In this document: positions 45,231 through 55,313 of the stretch, piece by piece
Layout of the letters: each line of letters begins with the position of its first letter
Position numbering within the stretch: position 1 is the first letter of the stretch
NCBI RefSeq assembly: GCF_900184815.1
Contig: NZ_FXXQ01000010.1
Span: 1-64,000 of the forward strand
Direction of reading: 5' to 3'
From: Boseongicola aestuarii
Lineage (GTDB): Bacteria > Pseudomonadota > Alphaproteobacteria > Rhodobacterales > Rhodobacteraceae
DNA: 64,000 nucleotides
Translations under genes and position numbers: made by a program
Notes under the pieces: model-generated
Told to the model about the DNA's origin: nothing
What the model saw: the letters and a program-made list of their open reading frames with translations, nothing else
The model's database searches: none

Positions 45231-46604
45231 TCAGCAGTTCGGTACATTAACGGCCAGCCCTCCAAGGGCGGTTTCCTTGTACTTTTCGCTCATATCCTGT
45301 CCGGTCTGCCGCATCGTCTCGATTGCGGAATCAAGCGGCACGAAATGCGTCCCGTCACCCCGCAGCGCCAGTGACGCCGCCGAAATCGCCTTTATTGCAC
45401 CTAGTCCGTTGCGCTCGATACACGGCACCTGAACCAGTCCTCTCACGGGGTCGCAGGTCATGCCCAGATGGTGCTCCAAGGCGATTTCTGCCGCGTTCTC
45501 AACGTGTTCCGGACTGCCGCCCAGCACCGCCGCCAGGCCAGCCGCCGCCATGGCCGAAGCCGAGCCAACCTCGGCCTGACATCCGCATTCCGCACCCGAG
45601 ATCGAGGCGTTGAACTTCACCAGTCCGCCAATCGCCGCCGCCGTCAAAAGGAAGGTTCCCACGTCCGCCTCGCGCGCGCCCGGCACGTGATCCAGCCAAT
45701 AACGTATCGTGGCGGGGATCACGCCCGCAGCGCCGTTCGTCGGCGCGGTGACGACCTGTCCGCCGGCGGCGTTTTCCTCGTTCACCGCCATTGCATAGGT
45801 GCTGATCCAGTCGTTTATCACATGAGGCGCGGTCAGATTGCGCCCGCGTTCCGCTTCCAGCGCGCGACGGATCGGGGCTGCGCGCCGTTTCACCTTCAAT
45901 CCACCCGGAAGGATGCCGTCCTGTTCAAGGCCGCGGTCCATGCAGGCCTTCATGACATTCCAGATGCGCAGCATGCCCGCGTCCAAAGTGGCCGCATCCA
46001 TGCGTGAAAGCTCATTGGCGCGTTTCAGTTCCGCCACGCTCAAGCCGGTTCGCGCGCACATCTCCAGCATCTCGGTCGCGGATTTGAACGGGTAGGGCAC
46101 AGGCGCGCCGTCATCGGTATCCTTGCCTCTTGCCAGTTCGGCTTCGGTCAGAACAAAGCCTCCGCCAACGGAATAATACGTCTCTTTCAGGATCACGTCG
46201 CCCTGCGCGTCCGTCGCCATCAGGATCAGCCCGTTCGCATGTCCCGCCAAGGGTGCGCCATAATCGAACAAGAGGTCCGCGCTCGGATCAAAGCGAAGCG
46301 TCGACAATCCCTCGGGCGAAACAACCTTTTGCGCCCGGATATCCGCCATAGCGCTCTCGGCAGCCTCGGCGTCGTATGTGTCGGGCAAAAAGCCGGCAAG
46401 GCCCAGAATAACGGCGCGATCCGTGGCATGTCCAACGCCTGTAAAGGCCAGCGAACCATGCAAGGACGCGCGCAGTCCCTGCGCGGTGAAGGGCGATGCG
46501 CGCAACCGGTCCAGAAACCGCGCCGCCGCCACCATCGGGCCCATGGTGTGAGATGATGACGGGCCAATCCCCACTTTGAACATGTCGAAAACAGACAAAA
46601 ACAT
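45231..46604 (-). CDS. sdaA: L-serine ammonia-lyase (iron-sulfur type)
   Basis: Deaminates L-serine to pyruvate. The 457 residues carry the β domain start [20 protein letters not shown] and the Fe-S cluster motifs [16 protein letters not shown] and [17 protein letters not shown]. The ATG at 46604 has AGGAG eight bases upstream. It stands alone, converging with nusB and divergent from the small gene at 46765. Confidence 0.95.
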   Translation of the reverse strand: MFLSVFDMFKVGIGPSSSHTMGPMVAAARFLDRLRASPFTAQGLRASLHGSLAFTGVGHATDRAVILGLAGFLPDTYDAEAAESAMADIRAQKVVSPEGLSTLRFDPSADLLFDYGAPLAGHANGLILMATDAQGDVILKETYYSVGGGFVLTEAELARGKDTDDGAPVPYPFKSATEMLEMCARTGLSVAELKRANELSRMDAATLDAGMLRIWNVMKACMDRGLEQDGILPGGLKVKRRAAPIRRALEAERGRNLTAPHVINDWISTYAMAVNEENAAGGQVVTAPTNGAAGVIPATIRYWLDHVPGAREADVGTFLLTAAAIGGLVKFNASISGAECGCQAEVGSASAMAAAGLAAVLGGSPEHVENAAEIALEHHLGMTCDPVRGLVQVPCIERNGLGAIKAISAASLALRGDGTHFVPLDSAIETMRQTGQDMSEKYKETALGGLAVNVPNC

Positions 46605-46764
46605 CGGCATTTCTCCTGACATCGTGGGTATGCCACGAAATTTCAGAACGGCGTAGCCTTGGCAGCGGCATTCGACGATCCGTTTTCGTCTCATACACTC
46701 TCGCCACGCCGCCAAGGGGCATCTATAGAAGGCGTGAAGCAACAAAAACGCTAGGAGCAGGGTC

Positions 46765-47016
46765 ATGTCTAAGGTGGAAGAAATCGCAGACGGATTGGCC
46801 AGGCGCGCGCTTGAACTGTTCAACAAGACCGGCGACGAAACGATCGAAAAGCGGATTGCCGATGAGATCGGCGCCTCGTCTCCGACGCTTCAGGAGGCCT
46901 ACAACACCGCTTTGCGGATCCGCAAAGCGGAACTCCGGGCGTCACGGCTTCTGGACAAATACAGCGTAGGCGACGCCATCCCGAAAGCCGCGATATCGTC
47001 CCAGCCGCAGGACTAA
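46765..47016 (+). CDS. Small hypothetical protein
   Basis: An 83-residue helical, charged protein (MSKVEEIADGLARRALELFN ... LQEAYNTALRIRKAELRASR) with AGGAG upstream. It is divergent from sdaA and its stop overlaps the DUF2065 gene stop by four bases. No family is recognised. Confidence 0.65.
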   Translation: MSKVEEIADGLARRALELFNKTGDETIEKRIADEIGASSPTLQEAYNTALRIRKAELRASRLLDKYSVGDAIPKAAISSQPQD

Positions 47017-47201
47017 AGCGCGCCGGCGCCCCAGACCAGCATTACACCGATGGCAATCGCCGCCAGCCCATAGGCCCGCCGGGTTTCGATCGGTGTGTCG
47101 GCGATGATCTTGATCAGCTCTTCCAGACGCGAAGGGGCCAGTGCGAACACCAGCCCCTCAAACACAAGAACCAGGCCAAGACCCAGCAGGATCGTGCTCA
47201 T
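47013..47201 (-). CDS. DUF2065 family small membrane protein
   Basis: A 62-residue protein with two helices (ILLGLGLVLVFEGLVFALAP and LAAIAIGVMLVWGAG), a close match to DUF2065, which is usually found beside hflK-hflC. Its start overlaps the hflC stop by one base, so it is in the hfl operon. The role is unknown. Confidence 0.85.
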   Translation of the reverse strand: MSTILLGLGLVLVFEGLVFALAPSRLEELIKIIADTPIETRRAYGLAAIAIGVMLVWGAGAL

Positions 47202-48082
47202 CAGTTTCCGACGCCACCGTCTGACTTGAGGAATTCGAAGAACTCGCTGTCAGGTGAGATTACCATGGTCGAATTCGAACCCTGCAAGGCGGACTCATAA
47301 GCTGCCAGCGATCTGTAGAACCGGAAGAATTCGCGGTCCGCGCCATAAGCTTGTGCGAAGATTGCGTTGCGTTCGGCGTCTGCTTCACCTCGGACAATCT
47401 GGCTTTCCCGGTTGGCTTCCGAGACAAGCTCGACAACCGTACGATCCGCTTGCGCACGCACCCGCGTCGCGGCTTCTTCACCACGTGCGACCTCGTCCGC
47501 AGCTTCACGTTCCCGCTCGGCGCGCATCCGGGCAAATGTCGCATCCAAGTTCTGCTCTGGCAGGTTGGTTTGCTTTAAACGCACGTCGACCACATCAAGG
47601 CCAAGCGCGGCTGCACGAAGTTGAGCAAGGTCACGAATACGCACCATCAGATTTGCGCGGTCTGACGACAGGATCGTGTTCGATGTCACACCTTCCGAAC
47701 CAAGAACGGCCCGGATTTGGGTTTGCAGGATCGAGGCCAGACGGTCCTCAGCGGCCCGCAGACCACCGACACCGACCGCCTGCCGGAACTGGATCACATC
47801 AGAGATCCGGTAACGGGCAAACGCATCAACAACCAGACGACGGTCATCCGAAGGCGTGATTTCGATCGGTGGTGTGTCCAGCGACAGAATACGGTCGTCG
47901 TAGCGCACGACTTCCTGAATGAACGGGATCTTGAATGCCAGTCCCGGCTCTTCTTTCACGTCGCGAATTTGGCCGAACTGAAGGACAAGCGCCTTTTCGC
48001 GTTCGTCCACGATGAAAACCGACGACAGAAGTGCGATCACACCTGCCACGCCTGCTATCAGGATAATGGTTCCAGCTCGCAT
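47201..48082 (-). CDS. hflC: HflC, FtsH protease modulator
   Basis: A 293-residue SPFH/prohibitin-family protein with one N-terminal helix (IILIAGVAGVIALLSSVFIV) and VDEREKALVLQFGQIRDV, forming with HflK a periplasmic complex around FtsH. A coiled-coil region follows the SPFH domain. It lies one base after hflK on the same strand. Confidence 0.94.
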   Translation of the reverse strand: MRAGTIILIAGVAGVIALLSSVFIVDEREKALVLQFGQIRDVKEEPGLAFKIPFIQEVVRYDDRILSLDTPPIEITPSDDRRLVVDAFARYRISDVIQFRQAVGVGGLRAAEDRLASILQTQIRAVLGSEGVTSNTILSSDRANLMVRIRDLAQLRAAALGLDVVDVRLKQTNLPEQNLDATFARMRAEREREAADEVARGEEAATRVRAQADRTVVELVSEANRESQIVRGEADAERNAIFAQAYGADREFFRFYRSLAAYESALQGSNSTMVISPDSEFFEFLKSDGGVGN

Positions 48083-48083
48083 A

Positions 48084-49247
48084 TCAGTTGCCTCCCGTCG
48101 TGCTACCGCGGCGCAATTCGTTCAGCGGCAGGTAGGGTACAACGCCCTGGCCGCCGACACCGCCGGAGTTTTCGTCGAGGATGATCTTGTCGATATCGCC
48201 AAGAACCTTCTCGAGGGTTTCGATGTAAAGACGACGACGCGTCACTTCGGGTGCTTGCTGGTATTCCCGCAAAACAGCCGTAAAGCGGCTTGCCTCACCC
48301 TGTGCTTCGTTCACGACGCGTGCGCGGTAGGCTTCGGATTCTTCGAGAACCTGAGCCGCTTCACCACGCGCACCTGCCACAACCGTGTTGGCATAGGCAT
48401 CCGCCTGACGCTCAAGCCGGTCGCGTTCCTGTTCGGCCGCCTGAACTTCACGGAAGCTGTCAATAACCTCGCGTGGCGGGTCAGCCTTGTCGAGGTTCAC
48501 ACGGATGATGTTGATACCCGCATCGTAGTTGTCGAGCGTTGTCTGGATCAGCGTGAAGGCATCCTGTTCGACCTGTCCACGATCACGGTTCAGGATCGGC
48601 GCAAGCTCGCTGCCCGCCACGATCTCGCGCATCGCCGATTCAGACACCGAACGGACCGTCTGTTGCGGATCACGCAGGTTGAACAGGAACTTCGCCGGAT
48701 CATTGATGTTCCAGACTACCTGGAAGTCGATGTCGATAATGTTCTCGTCCGTGGTCAGCATCAGGCCATCACCACCGGATGAACCCGAGCGACCCGTGCC
48801 GATGTCTTCGGATTGCTCTCGTGTGACGGGGATGACTTCCGCCGTGACCAGAGGCCAGGGCGCAAAGTTCAGACCCGGATTGCCGATCGCGCTGAATTCA
48901 CCAAGGAACAATTCCACCGACTGTTCTTCCGGACGCACCGTATAGAACGACTGAAACGCCCAAAGCGCGACCACGGCCACAAGACCCAGCCCGATTGTGC
49001 CGCGTGTCAGTTTTGGGCCATCGCCCCCACCGCCGCCGCCGTTCGGGCCTTTTGGGCCACCGCGACCGCCCATGAGGACGCGCAGTTGCTCCTGGCCTTT
49101 TTTCATAATCTCTTCGATTTCCGGGATCTGCGGCCCGTCCTGCTGTCCGGGTCGTCGTCCGGGGCGACGATCGTCGTCGTCTCCGCCGCCGTTCGATCCT
49201 CCTCCGCCGGAGCCGCCGCCCCAAGGTCCGCCACTGTTATTGGCCAT
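48084..49247 (-). CDS. hflK: HflK, FtsH protease modulator
   Basis: A 387-residue SPFH-family membrane protein. A Gly/Asp/Arg-rich cytoplasmic N-terminus (GGPWGGGSGGGGSNGGGDDD ...), long in this species, precedes one helix (GTIGLGLVAVVALWAFQSFY) and the SPFH domain (YTVRPEEQSVELFLGEFSAI). First gene of the hflK-hflC-DUF2065 unit. Confidence 0.94.
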   Translation of the reverse strand: MANNSGGPWGGGSGGGGSNGGGDDDDRRPGRRPGQQDGPQIPEIEEIMKKGQEQLRVLMGGRGGPKGPNGGGGGGDGPKLTRGTIGLGLVAVVALWAFQSFYTVRPEEQSVELFLGEFSAIGNPGLNFAPWPLVTAEVIPVTREQSEDIGTGRSGSSGGDGLMLTTDENIIDIDFQVVWNINDPAKFLFNLRDPQQTVRSVSESAMREIVAGSELAPILNRDRGQVEQDAFTLIQTTLDNYDAGINIIRVNLDKADPPREVIDSFREVQAAEQERDRLERQADAYANTVVAGARGEAAQVLEESEAYRARVVNEAQGEASRFTAVLREYQQAPEVTRRRLYIETLEKVLGDIDKIILDENSGGVGGQGVVPYLPLNELRRGSTTGGN

Positions 49248-49317
49248 GAAAGGTCATTTCCTTGTTTTTTCCGTTTTTACCGCTTGCTTGGCTAGTTGTA
49301 GCTTTGAGCCGCCGTTT

Positions 49318-50742
49318 TCAAGCACTTCTGACAGGGTTTTGCATCGTTACAAGTTCTTCCGACATGGTCGGATGGACCGCACAGGTCCGGTCGAAGTCTT
49401 CTTTTGTGAGGCCCGCCTTGATCGCGATGCCCACCATCTGGATCAACTCGCCTGCGCCTTCTGCGACGATCTGACAACCCAGCACGACACGGGTCTCTTT
49501 CGAGACGACCAGTTTCATCAAAACCCGGTCGGGTCTTTCCGCAAAGGCCGTGCGCATCGGGCGGAACGACGTGCAGTATACATCAATCGGCTCGATTTCG
49601 CGCGCCTGTTCTTCTGTCAGGCCCACTGTGCCCAGTTCCGGCTGGGTGAAAACGGCCGAAGCGACAAGCGCGTGATCTGGCTTGGTCGGGTTGTTCTTAT
49701 AGACGGTTTCGGTGAAGGCCATGCCCTCGCGGATCGCTACGGGGGTCAGTTGAATACGGTCGGTCACATCACCGATAGCATAGATATTATCGACAGCCGT
49801 CTTGGAATAGTCGTCCACCTCGATCGCACCGCGCCGGTTAATCTTGACGCCAATGTCCTCAAGCCCAAGCCCATGCGAATTCGGCGCGCGCCCCGTGGCA
49901 AACATCACCGCATCAAAGACGCGCGCGTCGCCGTTCGTCGCCTTGACCCAGACGGGCTTGCCAACCGCCTCAGGTCCGGCTTCCGGCACAGGCGCGCCCA
50001 TCGGAGCGCGCATATCTTCGTCCATATCAGCCTCCGCACGCATCTCGACGATGTTTGTGCCCAGATGCAGATCAATGCCCTTTTCCTGCATCATATCCGC
50101 CACCAGCCCGCGCGCTTCGTCATCAAAGCCGCGCAAAATCTGGGCGCCGCGGTAATACTGCGTCACTTCCACGCCAAGGCCGTTCAGAATGCAGGCAAAC
50201 TCGCTTGCGATATACCCGCCGCCAACAATCAAAATCGACTTCGGCAGCGTTTCCATGTTGAAAATATCGTCCGACACCATCCCCAAATGCGCATTTGTCT
50301 GATCGGGCCGCACCGGACGTCCACCAGTTGCCACAAGGATGGTCTCTGCCGTCACCGTCTCGCCGTTCGACAGGGACACCGTATGCGCATCCGTCATCGT
50401 GGCACGCGCGTCATGGATCGCCACATCCGAGCCGTTCAACAAATTGCGATAAACCTGCTCCAGACGGTCCAGTTCGTTGTTCAGCTTTCCGCGAAACGTC
50501 TCCCAGTTGAACTCACCGGCCGAAGCGCTCCAGCCATATTGCTGTGCCAGATGCGCGGCCTCGCGGAACTCACTGGCAAAGACCATCAGCTTCTTCGGCA
50601 CGCAGCCCCGGATGACGCAGGTGCCACCCATCCGGCTGTCTTCCGCCAGAGCCACTTTGGCCCCGGTCGCCGCCGCCGTGCGCGCCGCGCGCACACCCCC
50701 TGAACCGCCACCGATGACAAACAGATCCACGTCATAACTCAT
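49318..50742 (-). CDS. gor: Glutathione-disulfide reductase
   Basis: NADPH-dependent reduction of oxidised glutathione. The 474 residues have FAD motif GGGSGGVRAARTAA, the redox pair in GGTCVIRGCVPKKLMVFASEF-type sequence (two Cys), NADPH motif GGGYIASEFACIL and the C-terminal interface HPTMSEELVTM. The ATG at 50742 is five bases after the rpiA stop on the same strand. Confidence 0.92.
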   Translation of the reverse strand: MSYDVDLFVIGGGSGGVRAARTAAATGAKVALAEDSRMGGTCVIRGCVPKKLMVFASEFREAAHLAQQYGWSASAGEFNWETFRGKLNNELDRLEQVYRNLLNGSDVAIHDARATMTDAHTVSLSNGETVTAETILVATGGRPVRPDQTNAHLGMVSDDIFNMETLPKSILIVGGGYIASEFACILNGLGVEVTQYYRGAQILRGFDDEARGLVADMMQEKGIDLHLGTNIVEMRAEADMDEDMRAPMGAPVPEAGPEAVGKPVWVKATNGDARVFDAVMFATGRAPNSHGLGLEDIGVKINRRGAIEVDDYSKTAVDNIYAIGDVTDRIQLTPVAIREGMAFTETVYKNNPTKPDHALVASAVFTQPELGTVGLTEEQAREIEPIDVYCTSFRPMRTAFAERPDRVLMKLVVSKETRVVLGCQIVAEGAGELIQMVGIAIKAGLTKEDFDRTCAVHPTMSEELVTMQNPVRSA

Positions 50743-50747
50743 CGCGT

Positions 50748-51536
50748 TCAAACTCCTGCGTCCCGAAAGACATTCTCGACAGGTTCGGGCAGAAACTGAG
50801 CCGTATCGGTTTCGCCTGAGTTGATGTCGCGGGTTTCGACCGTGCCGTCGCCGTAACCGGTGACGATCACATCGCAAATATCAATGAACAAACCGTTTTC
50901 CACGACACCCGGCACTTGGTTAAGGATAAGCGCAAGTTGCCGCGCGTTCCCGATCCGCCCCAGATGCAAATCCAGAATGTGATTGCCCTCGTCGGTGACG
51001 AACAGCGCATCGCCCGCCATCCGCGGCGTGGCCTTGTTGCCCATGACGTCCAAACCGTTCAACATTTCTTCCAGCAAAAGCTGTGTTGTCGGCATCCCGA
51101 AAGCCAGAACCTCGACGGGCAGGGGGAATGCCCCCAACGTGGCGACCTTCTTTGTCGAATCCGCGATCACAATCATGCGATCCGACGCCGTCGCCACGAT
51201 TTTCTCCTGCAGCAACGCTCCGCCGCCGCCCTTAATCAGGTTCAGCTCGTCGTCATATTCGTCCGCACCATCAATCGTCAGATCCAGCCATTTCACGTCG
51301 TTGAGCGACGACACCTTGATGCCGACCTCTTGCGCCTGCTTTGCCGTCTGACTGGATGTCGCCACGGCCGTGATTTCCAGACCTTCGTCCTGCACCCGCT
51401 CGCCCAGACATTTCACCAGCCAGGCGGCGGTCGATCCGGTCCCAAGACCCACGCGCATTCCGTCTTCCACGAAGCCGCTGGCCCGCTTGGCGGCGGCGAA
51501 TTTTGCGATGTCGATGGGGGAAAGGTCGGCAGACAT
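50748..51536 (-). CDS. rpiA: Ribose-5-phosphate isomerase A
   Basis: Interconverts ribose 5-phosphate and ribulose 5-phosphate. The 262 residues have the type A motifs GLGTGSTAAWLVKCL, TIDGADEYDDELNLIKGGGG and ALLQEKIVA with the catalytic Asp and Glu. It pairs with gor, supplying pentose-phosphate and NADPH-linked metabolism. Confidence 0.95.
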   Translation of the reverse strand: MSADLSPIDIAKFAAAKRASGFVEDGMRVGLGTGSTAAWLVKCLGERVQDEGLEITAVATSSQTAKQAQEVGIKVSSLNDVKWLDLTIDGADEYDDELNLIKGGGGALLQEKIVATASDRMIVIADSTKKVATLGAFPLPVEVLAFGMPTTQLLLEEMLNGLDVMGNKATPRMAGDALFVTDEGNHILDLHLGRIGNARQLALILNQVPGVVENGLFIDICDVIVTGYGDGTVETRDINSGETDTAQFLPEPVENVFRDAGV

Positions 51537-51653
51537 GGGCAGGCTCCAGCTAAGATCGCAGCCTTATAGGAACATCTCGGCCCGAGCGCGAGGGGGGAAG
51601 GGCGATTTTCCCTCTCGCCAGTCCTGCAATGCTTTGTTAGAGAGCCCTCGGAT

Positions 51654-51738
51654 GCGGGTGTGGCGGAACTGGTAGACGCACCAGATTTAGGTTCTGGCGC
51701 CGCGAGGCGTGGGGGTTCGAATCCCTTCACCCGCACCA
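51654..51738 (+). tRNA. tRNA-Leu (UAG)
   Basis: An 85-base cloverleaf with encoded CCA: acceptor GCGGGTG/CACCCGC, anticodon stem CCAGA/TCTGG around loop TTTAGGT (anticodon TAG at 51688-51690), a long class II variable arm, and T-loop GGTTCGAAT. The 118 bases to rpiA and the tail to 51946 have no other gene. Confidence 0.96.
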
Positions 51739-51946
51739 CCACCGTCGTTTCGCGCAGCGACAACGACACGCGGGCGTCGGTCGTTTCAAAGAAACGATGA
51801 GCGCCCACTCTCGCTACCTTGGCCTTCAAGACACAAAGCGCGCTCCGCCGCTCTCCGAGATCGCTCAAATTCTAAGGATCGGTTCGCTAATCCTTAACTT
51901 GAAGCCGTCATGTCGTGACAAAGCCACCTTGGAGCGGAGCGAAACC

Positions 51947-52819
51947 ATGCCTAAAATCATTACACTTATTGCTGTTGCTCTCTTGCTGACGTCCATGCCC
52001 GAGACGCCAGCGCAGGCCATGGAAATATCGGCGCGCGATGACGCCAAACGCAAGATCAACCTTTCCGGTCGTCAGCGCATGCTGTCGCAACGCATGTCCA
52101 AAGCGCTCTGCTTTGCCCAGGCCGGGGTCGAGGTGGCCGCCGCCCGCGCGCAGGCTGCGGCGGCTGTGGGGGACTTCGAACATGTTCTGGGGGCGTTGCA
52201 AACCGGGGATGCCGAACTTGGTATGCGCCCCGAGAGGACGCCTGAAATTCTGTCGGCCCTCTATCAGGTCGGCGTGCTTTGGCGCGAAATGCGCCCCGTG
52301 GTCAACGCGGGCCTTCAGGCTCCGCTGAGTGACGAAAACCTGTTGGCGCTGCACGCCCGAAATGTCCCTCTCCTGCAGGAAATGAACCGCGCGGTCGGTC
52401 AGTTCGAAACGCATCTTGGCGAAGGCCTCGTCCACCCGGACCTAAAGTCGGCCATCAATATTGCCGGCCGCCAGCGGATGCTGACGCAAAAGGCTGCAAA
52501 GGAAATTTGCATGATCTATCTCGGGGTGCGCCCGGACGAAGATCGCGCGGCGCTGGGCGGAACGATTGCGCTTTTCAATACCTCGCTTCAGGCCCTGCAG
52601 GTTGGCAATTCCAACGCAGGCATCATCGCCGCCCCGAGTGAGGAAATCTTTTGGGGACTGGATTCGGTGAATGCGCTTTGGCAAGCCATCGCCCCAACCT
52701 TGCAGGCCGTCGCCGATGGTGATGCGGTTTCGCTGGAAGATCTCTCCGTGATCGCAGGCAATATCGACGGTGTTCTGGTGGAAGCAAATTTGGTCGTTCA
52801 GCTCTACGAGGAGATCTAG
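51947..52819 (+). CDS. Periplasmic protein with two PilJ-type sensor domains
   Basis: A 290-residue exported protein: signal peptide ending in PAQA (cleavage near residue 24), then two repeats with the PilJ/type IV pili chemotaxis N-terminal pattern, AKRKINLSGRQRMLSQRMSK and SAINIAGRQRMLTQKAAKEI. No membrane helix follows, so it is a free periplasmic protein, unlike PilJ itself or the NarX-like receptors that also carry this domain. GGAGC precedes the ATG. The ligand is unknown. Confidence 0.72.
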   Translation: MPKIITLIAVALLLTSMPETPAQAMEISARDDAKRKINLSGRQRMLSQRMSKALCFAQAGVEVAAARAQAAAAVGDFEHVLGALQTGDAELGMRPERTPEILSALYQVGVLWREMRPVVNAGLQAPLSDENLLALHARNVPLLQEMNRAVGQFETHLGEGLVHPDLKSAINIAGRQRMLTQKAAKEICMIYLGVRPDEDRAALGGTIALFNTSLQALQVGNSNAGIIAAPSEEIFWGLDSVNALWQAIAPTLQAVADGDAVSLEDLSVIAGNIDGVLVEANLVVQLYEEI

Positions 52820-53227
52820 ACCCGGTGGCGGACAATAGCGGCAAACAACTGTTAACCTTTTCCGACTATGTTGCTGTAGTGCGCCAACGGGAACCTGCCC
52901 TTTGGACGTCGTCGAGAATGCACAGGCGAAAAAGCCGGCGTTCGGTGACTGGGCCCATCGCGCAACACCTTCGAACGTCCATTAGCGTGCATTTATCAGG
53001 TGCATAGCCGGGGCCATCACACGCACCCAAGGCAGCCGGCGCGCACCAGCCAAAGGCAAAGCCCGCCCAGTGCCGGGCGGGCTTTGCCTGACGGGTAAAA
53101 CGCCACGGAAACCTCCTCGCATCACGCGCCGCCTTTCGGCTTGCAACCTTACGCCCTCTTGCCTAGAAGGACCGCTGATTTTACGCCTCCCCGGACGTCG
53201 CCGGTTGGGCCATGATAGAGGTATGAT
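52820..53227. other. Intergenic region before trigger factor
   Basis: About 400 bases with no supported gene. It contains the strong hairpin at 53054-53089. The AGAGG ribosome site of tig lies at its right end. Confidence 0.5.
53054..53089. terminator. Perfect 14-bp hairpin between PilJ-domain gene and tig
   Basis: AGGCAAAGCCCGCC and its exact complement flank an eight-base loop. No long T-run follows, but the stem strength and position fit a terminator for the upstream gene or an mRNA-end structure. Confidence 0.6.
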
Positions 53228-54562
53228 ATGCAGGTCACCGAGACCCAGAATGAAGGGCTGAAGCGCGGCTACAGCATCACCATCACAGCCGCCGAACTTG
53301 ACGCCAAGGTCAACGAAAAGCTGGCCGAAGCTGCTCCCGGCATTGAAATGAAGGGCTTCCGCAAAGGCAAAGTGCCTATGGCGCTGCTGAAAAAACAGTA
53401 TGGTCCACGCGTTTTGGGCGAAGCCATGCAGGAAAGCGTCGATGGCGCGATGTCCAAGCACTTCGAAGAAAGCGGCGACCGTCCCGCGATGCAGCCCGAC
53501 GTGAAGATGACCAACGAAGCGTGGAAAGAAGGCGACGATGTCGAAGTCGCGATGACCTACGAAGCTCTTCCTGCGATTCCCGATGTGGATTACAGCAAGA
53601 TCAAGCTGGAAAAGCTCGTCGTGAAAGCTGAAACCGCGGCAATCGACGAGGCGCTCGCTTCGCTTGCTGAGAACGCGCAAAACTTCGTGGACCGCAAGAA
53701 GACGTCCAAAGCCAAAGACGGCGATCAGGTCGTGATCGACTTTTTGGGCAAGGTCGATGGCGAAGCCTTTGAAGGCGGCGCGGCGGAGGACTTCCCGCTC
53801 GTGCTAGGGTCGGGTCAATTCATTCCTGGCTTCGAAGAGCAGCTTGTCGGCGTCAAGGCCGGCGATGAAAAAGCCGTCGAAGTGACCTTCCCCGAGGAAT
53901 ACGGCAACGCCGGCCTTGCAGGCAAAGCGGCTGTGTTCGACGTGACCGTAAAGGCCGTGAAAGAGCCGAAAGCCGCCGAGATCGACGACGAGCTGGCCAA
54001 AAAGTTCGGCGCCGAAGATCTCGAAGCGCTGAAAGCGCAGATCACTGAACGGCTTGAGGCCGAATATGCAGGTGCGTCCCGTTCAGTCATGAAGCGCGGC
54101 CTACTCGATGCGCTGGACAAAGCGGTCAGCTTCGAGCTGCCGCCGTCGCTGGTCGAAGCCGAAGCCGGTCAGATCGCGCATACGCTTTGGCACGAGGAAA
54201 ATCCCGACGTCCAAGGACACGATCACGACACGATAGAGCCGACCGACGAGCACAAGAAACTCGCCGAACGCCGCGTGCGTCTTGGTCTGTTGCTGGCCGA
54301 AGTTGGTCAAAAGGCCGAGGTCGAAGTGTCGGACGCAGAGATGACCCAGGCGGTCATGAACCAGGCGCGTCAGTATCCCGGTCAAGAGCGTCAGTTTTTT
54401 GAATTCGTTCAGCAAAACCCGCAGATGCGCCAGCAAATCCAGGCACCTCTCTTTGAAGACAAAGTTGTCGATCACATGTTCGAGCAAGTGAAGACGACCG
54501 AGAAAGAGATTTCGAAAGACGATCTTCAAAAAGCCGTCGAGGCTCTGGAAGACGACGTCTGA
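53228..54562 (+). CDS. tig: Trigger factor chaperone
   Basis: A ribosome-bound chaperone and prolyl isomerase. The 444 residues have the ribosome-binding signature ([19 protein letters not shown], near 41-60), a FKBP-type PPIase domain ([18 protein letters not shown] ...) and a C-terminal helical substrate domain. AGAGG is six bases before the ATG. It ends with a bidirectional terminator. Confidence 0.96.
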   Translation: MQVTETQNEGLKRGYSITITAAELDAKVNEKLAEAAPGIEMKGFRKGKVPMALLKKQYGPRVLGEAMQESVDGAMSKHFEESGDRPAMQPDVKMTNEAWKEGDDVEVAMTYEALPAIPDVDYSKIKLEKLVVKAETAAIDEALASLAENAQNFVDRKKTSKAKDGDQVVIDFLGKVDGEAFEGGAAEDFPLVLGSGQFIPGFEEQLVGVKAGDEKAVEVTFPEEYGNAGLAGKAAVFDVTVKAVKEPKAAEIDDELAKKFGAEDLEALKAQITERLEAEYAGASRSVMKRGLLDALDKAVSFELPPSLVEAEAGQIAHTLWHEENPDVQGHDHDTIEPTDEHKKLAERRVRLGLLLAEVGQKAEVEVSDAEMTQAVMNQARQYPGQERQFFEFVQQNPQMRQQIQAPLFEDKVVDHMFEQVKTTEKEISKDDLQKAVEALEDDV

Positions 54563-54586
54563 TCCCGGTTCTAACGACTGAAACCG

Positions 54587-54617
54587 AAAAGGCCGCCCCA
54601 ACCCGGGCGGCCTTTTT
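54587..54617. terminator. Bidirectional terminator after tig
   Basis: AAAAGGCCGCCC-loop-GGGCGGCCTTTTT lies between two convergent stop codons and has A- and T-rich flanks suited to both directions. Confidence 0.9.
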
Positions 54618-54634
54618 CACATGGACCGGCTCGA

Positions 54635-54841
54635 TTAACCGAGGCGGCTCAACTTGAAAATATCGGCAATCTCTGCGCGAGTCGTCGCTTCCTTACGCTT
54701 GGCGACTTTCAGAAGCGGATTTGCGCGCCCCATCGAGACCCAGCCTCTGTAGGTCTGAAATAATCCTGTCGAAACAATAAAGTAAAAGTAGTTCTTGATG
54801 TCTGTGCGCGAAGCGCAAACGATCGTATCGCGAATTTTCAT
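54635..54841 (-). CDS. Small hypothetical protein convergent with tig
   Basis: A 68-residue frame (MKIRDTIVCASRTDIKNYFY ... GRANPLLKVAKRKEATTR) that ends at the tig terminator and starts after AAAAAAGAG in AT-rich DNA. The bidirectional terminator is its main support. No family is recognised; the base composition differs from its neighbours. Confidence 0.45.
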   Translation of the reverse strand: MKIRDTIVCASRTDIKNYFYFIVSTGLFQTYRGWVSMGRANPLLKVAKRKEATTRAEIADIFKLSRLG

Positions 54842-55082
54842 GTACTTTATTTACTCTTTTTTGTCGTCGACTCGTTACAGGATCAAGATGTCCGACATTC
54901 CGGGCCAAATTGAGGCGCATTCGGCCCAAATCTCCTGAAGTTCTTCATTTCACGTAGCAAAATTGGAAACATTGTATTTCATGGCACTTTGCCCGAAGAC
55001 GTCCCCGCAAACATTGATGAACCCGGACACTTCTGTTAAGGTTAACCTCGTAAACGGTAACCAAGTATGAGTGGAGTGTCTT

Positions 55083-55307
55083 ATGTTAGACATGCAGGAC
55101 GATTTCCAGACCGATATCTGCGATAAGCTGAACTGTGGACCGTTGGACGCGGGTAAACTGCTTGACGCGTTGAAATCCCTTAGCCCCGCAGAGCTTGAAA
55201 AACTTGAAGACGACCTGGACTTTGCCCAATTCACTGGTGTGCAATCCCCTGAAATCCGCGACATGATCAAGCGTCTCGATACGCGGAATATCAAACAGGC
55301 CGCTTAA
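55083..55307 (+). CDS. Small acidic hypothetical protein
   Basis: A 74-residue helical protein (MLDMQDDFQTDICDKLNCGP ... LSPAELEKLEDDLDFAQFTG) with GGAG before the ATG. It ends six bases before the convergent pxpA stop. No family is recognised. Confidence 0.6.
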   Translation: MLDMQDDFQTDICDKLNCGPLDAGKLLDALKSLSPAELEKLEDDLDFAQFTGVQSPEIRDMIKRLDTRNIKQAA

Positions 55308-55313
55308 CCTTCG

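Noticed and set aside
48997-50703. A 568-codon plus-strand frame across hflK and gor
   Set aside because: It lies antisense to two well-supported genes and encodes no recognisable domain.
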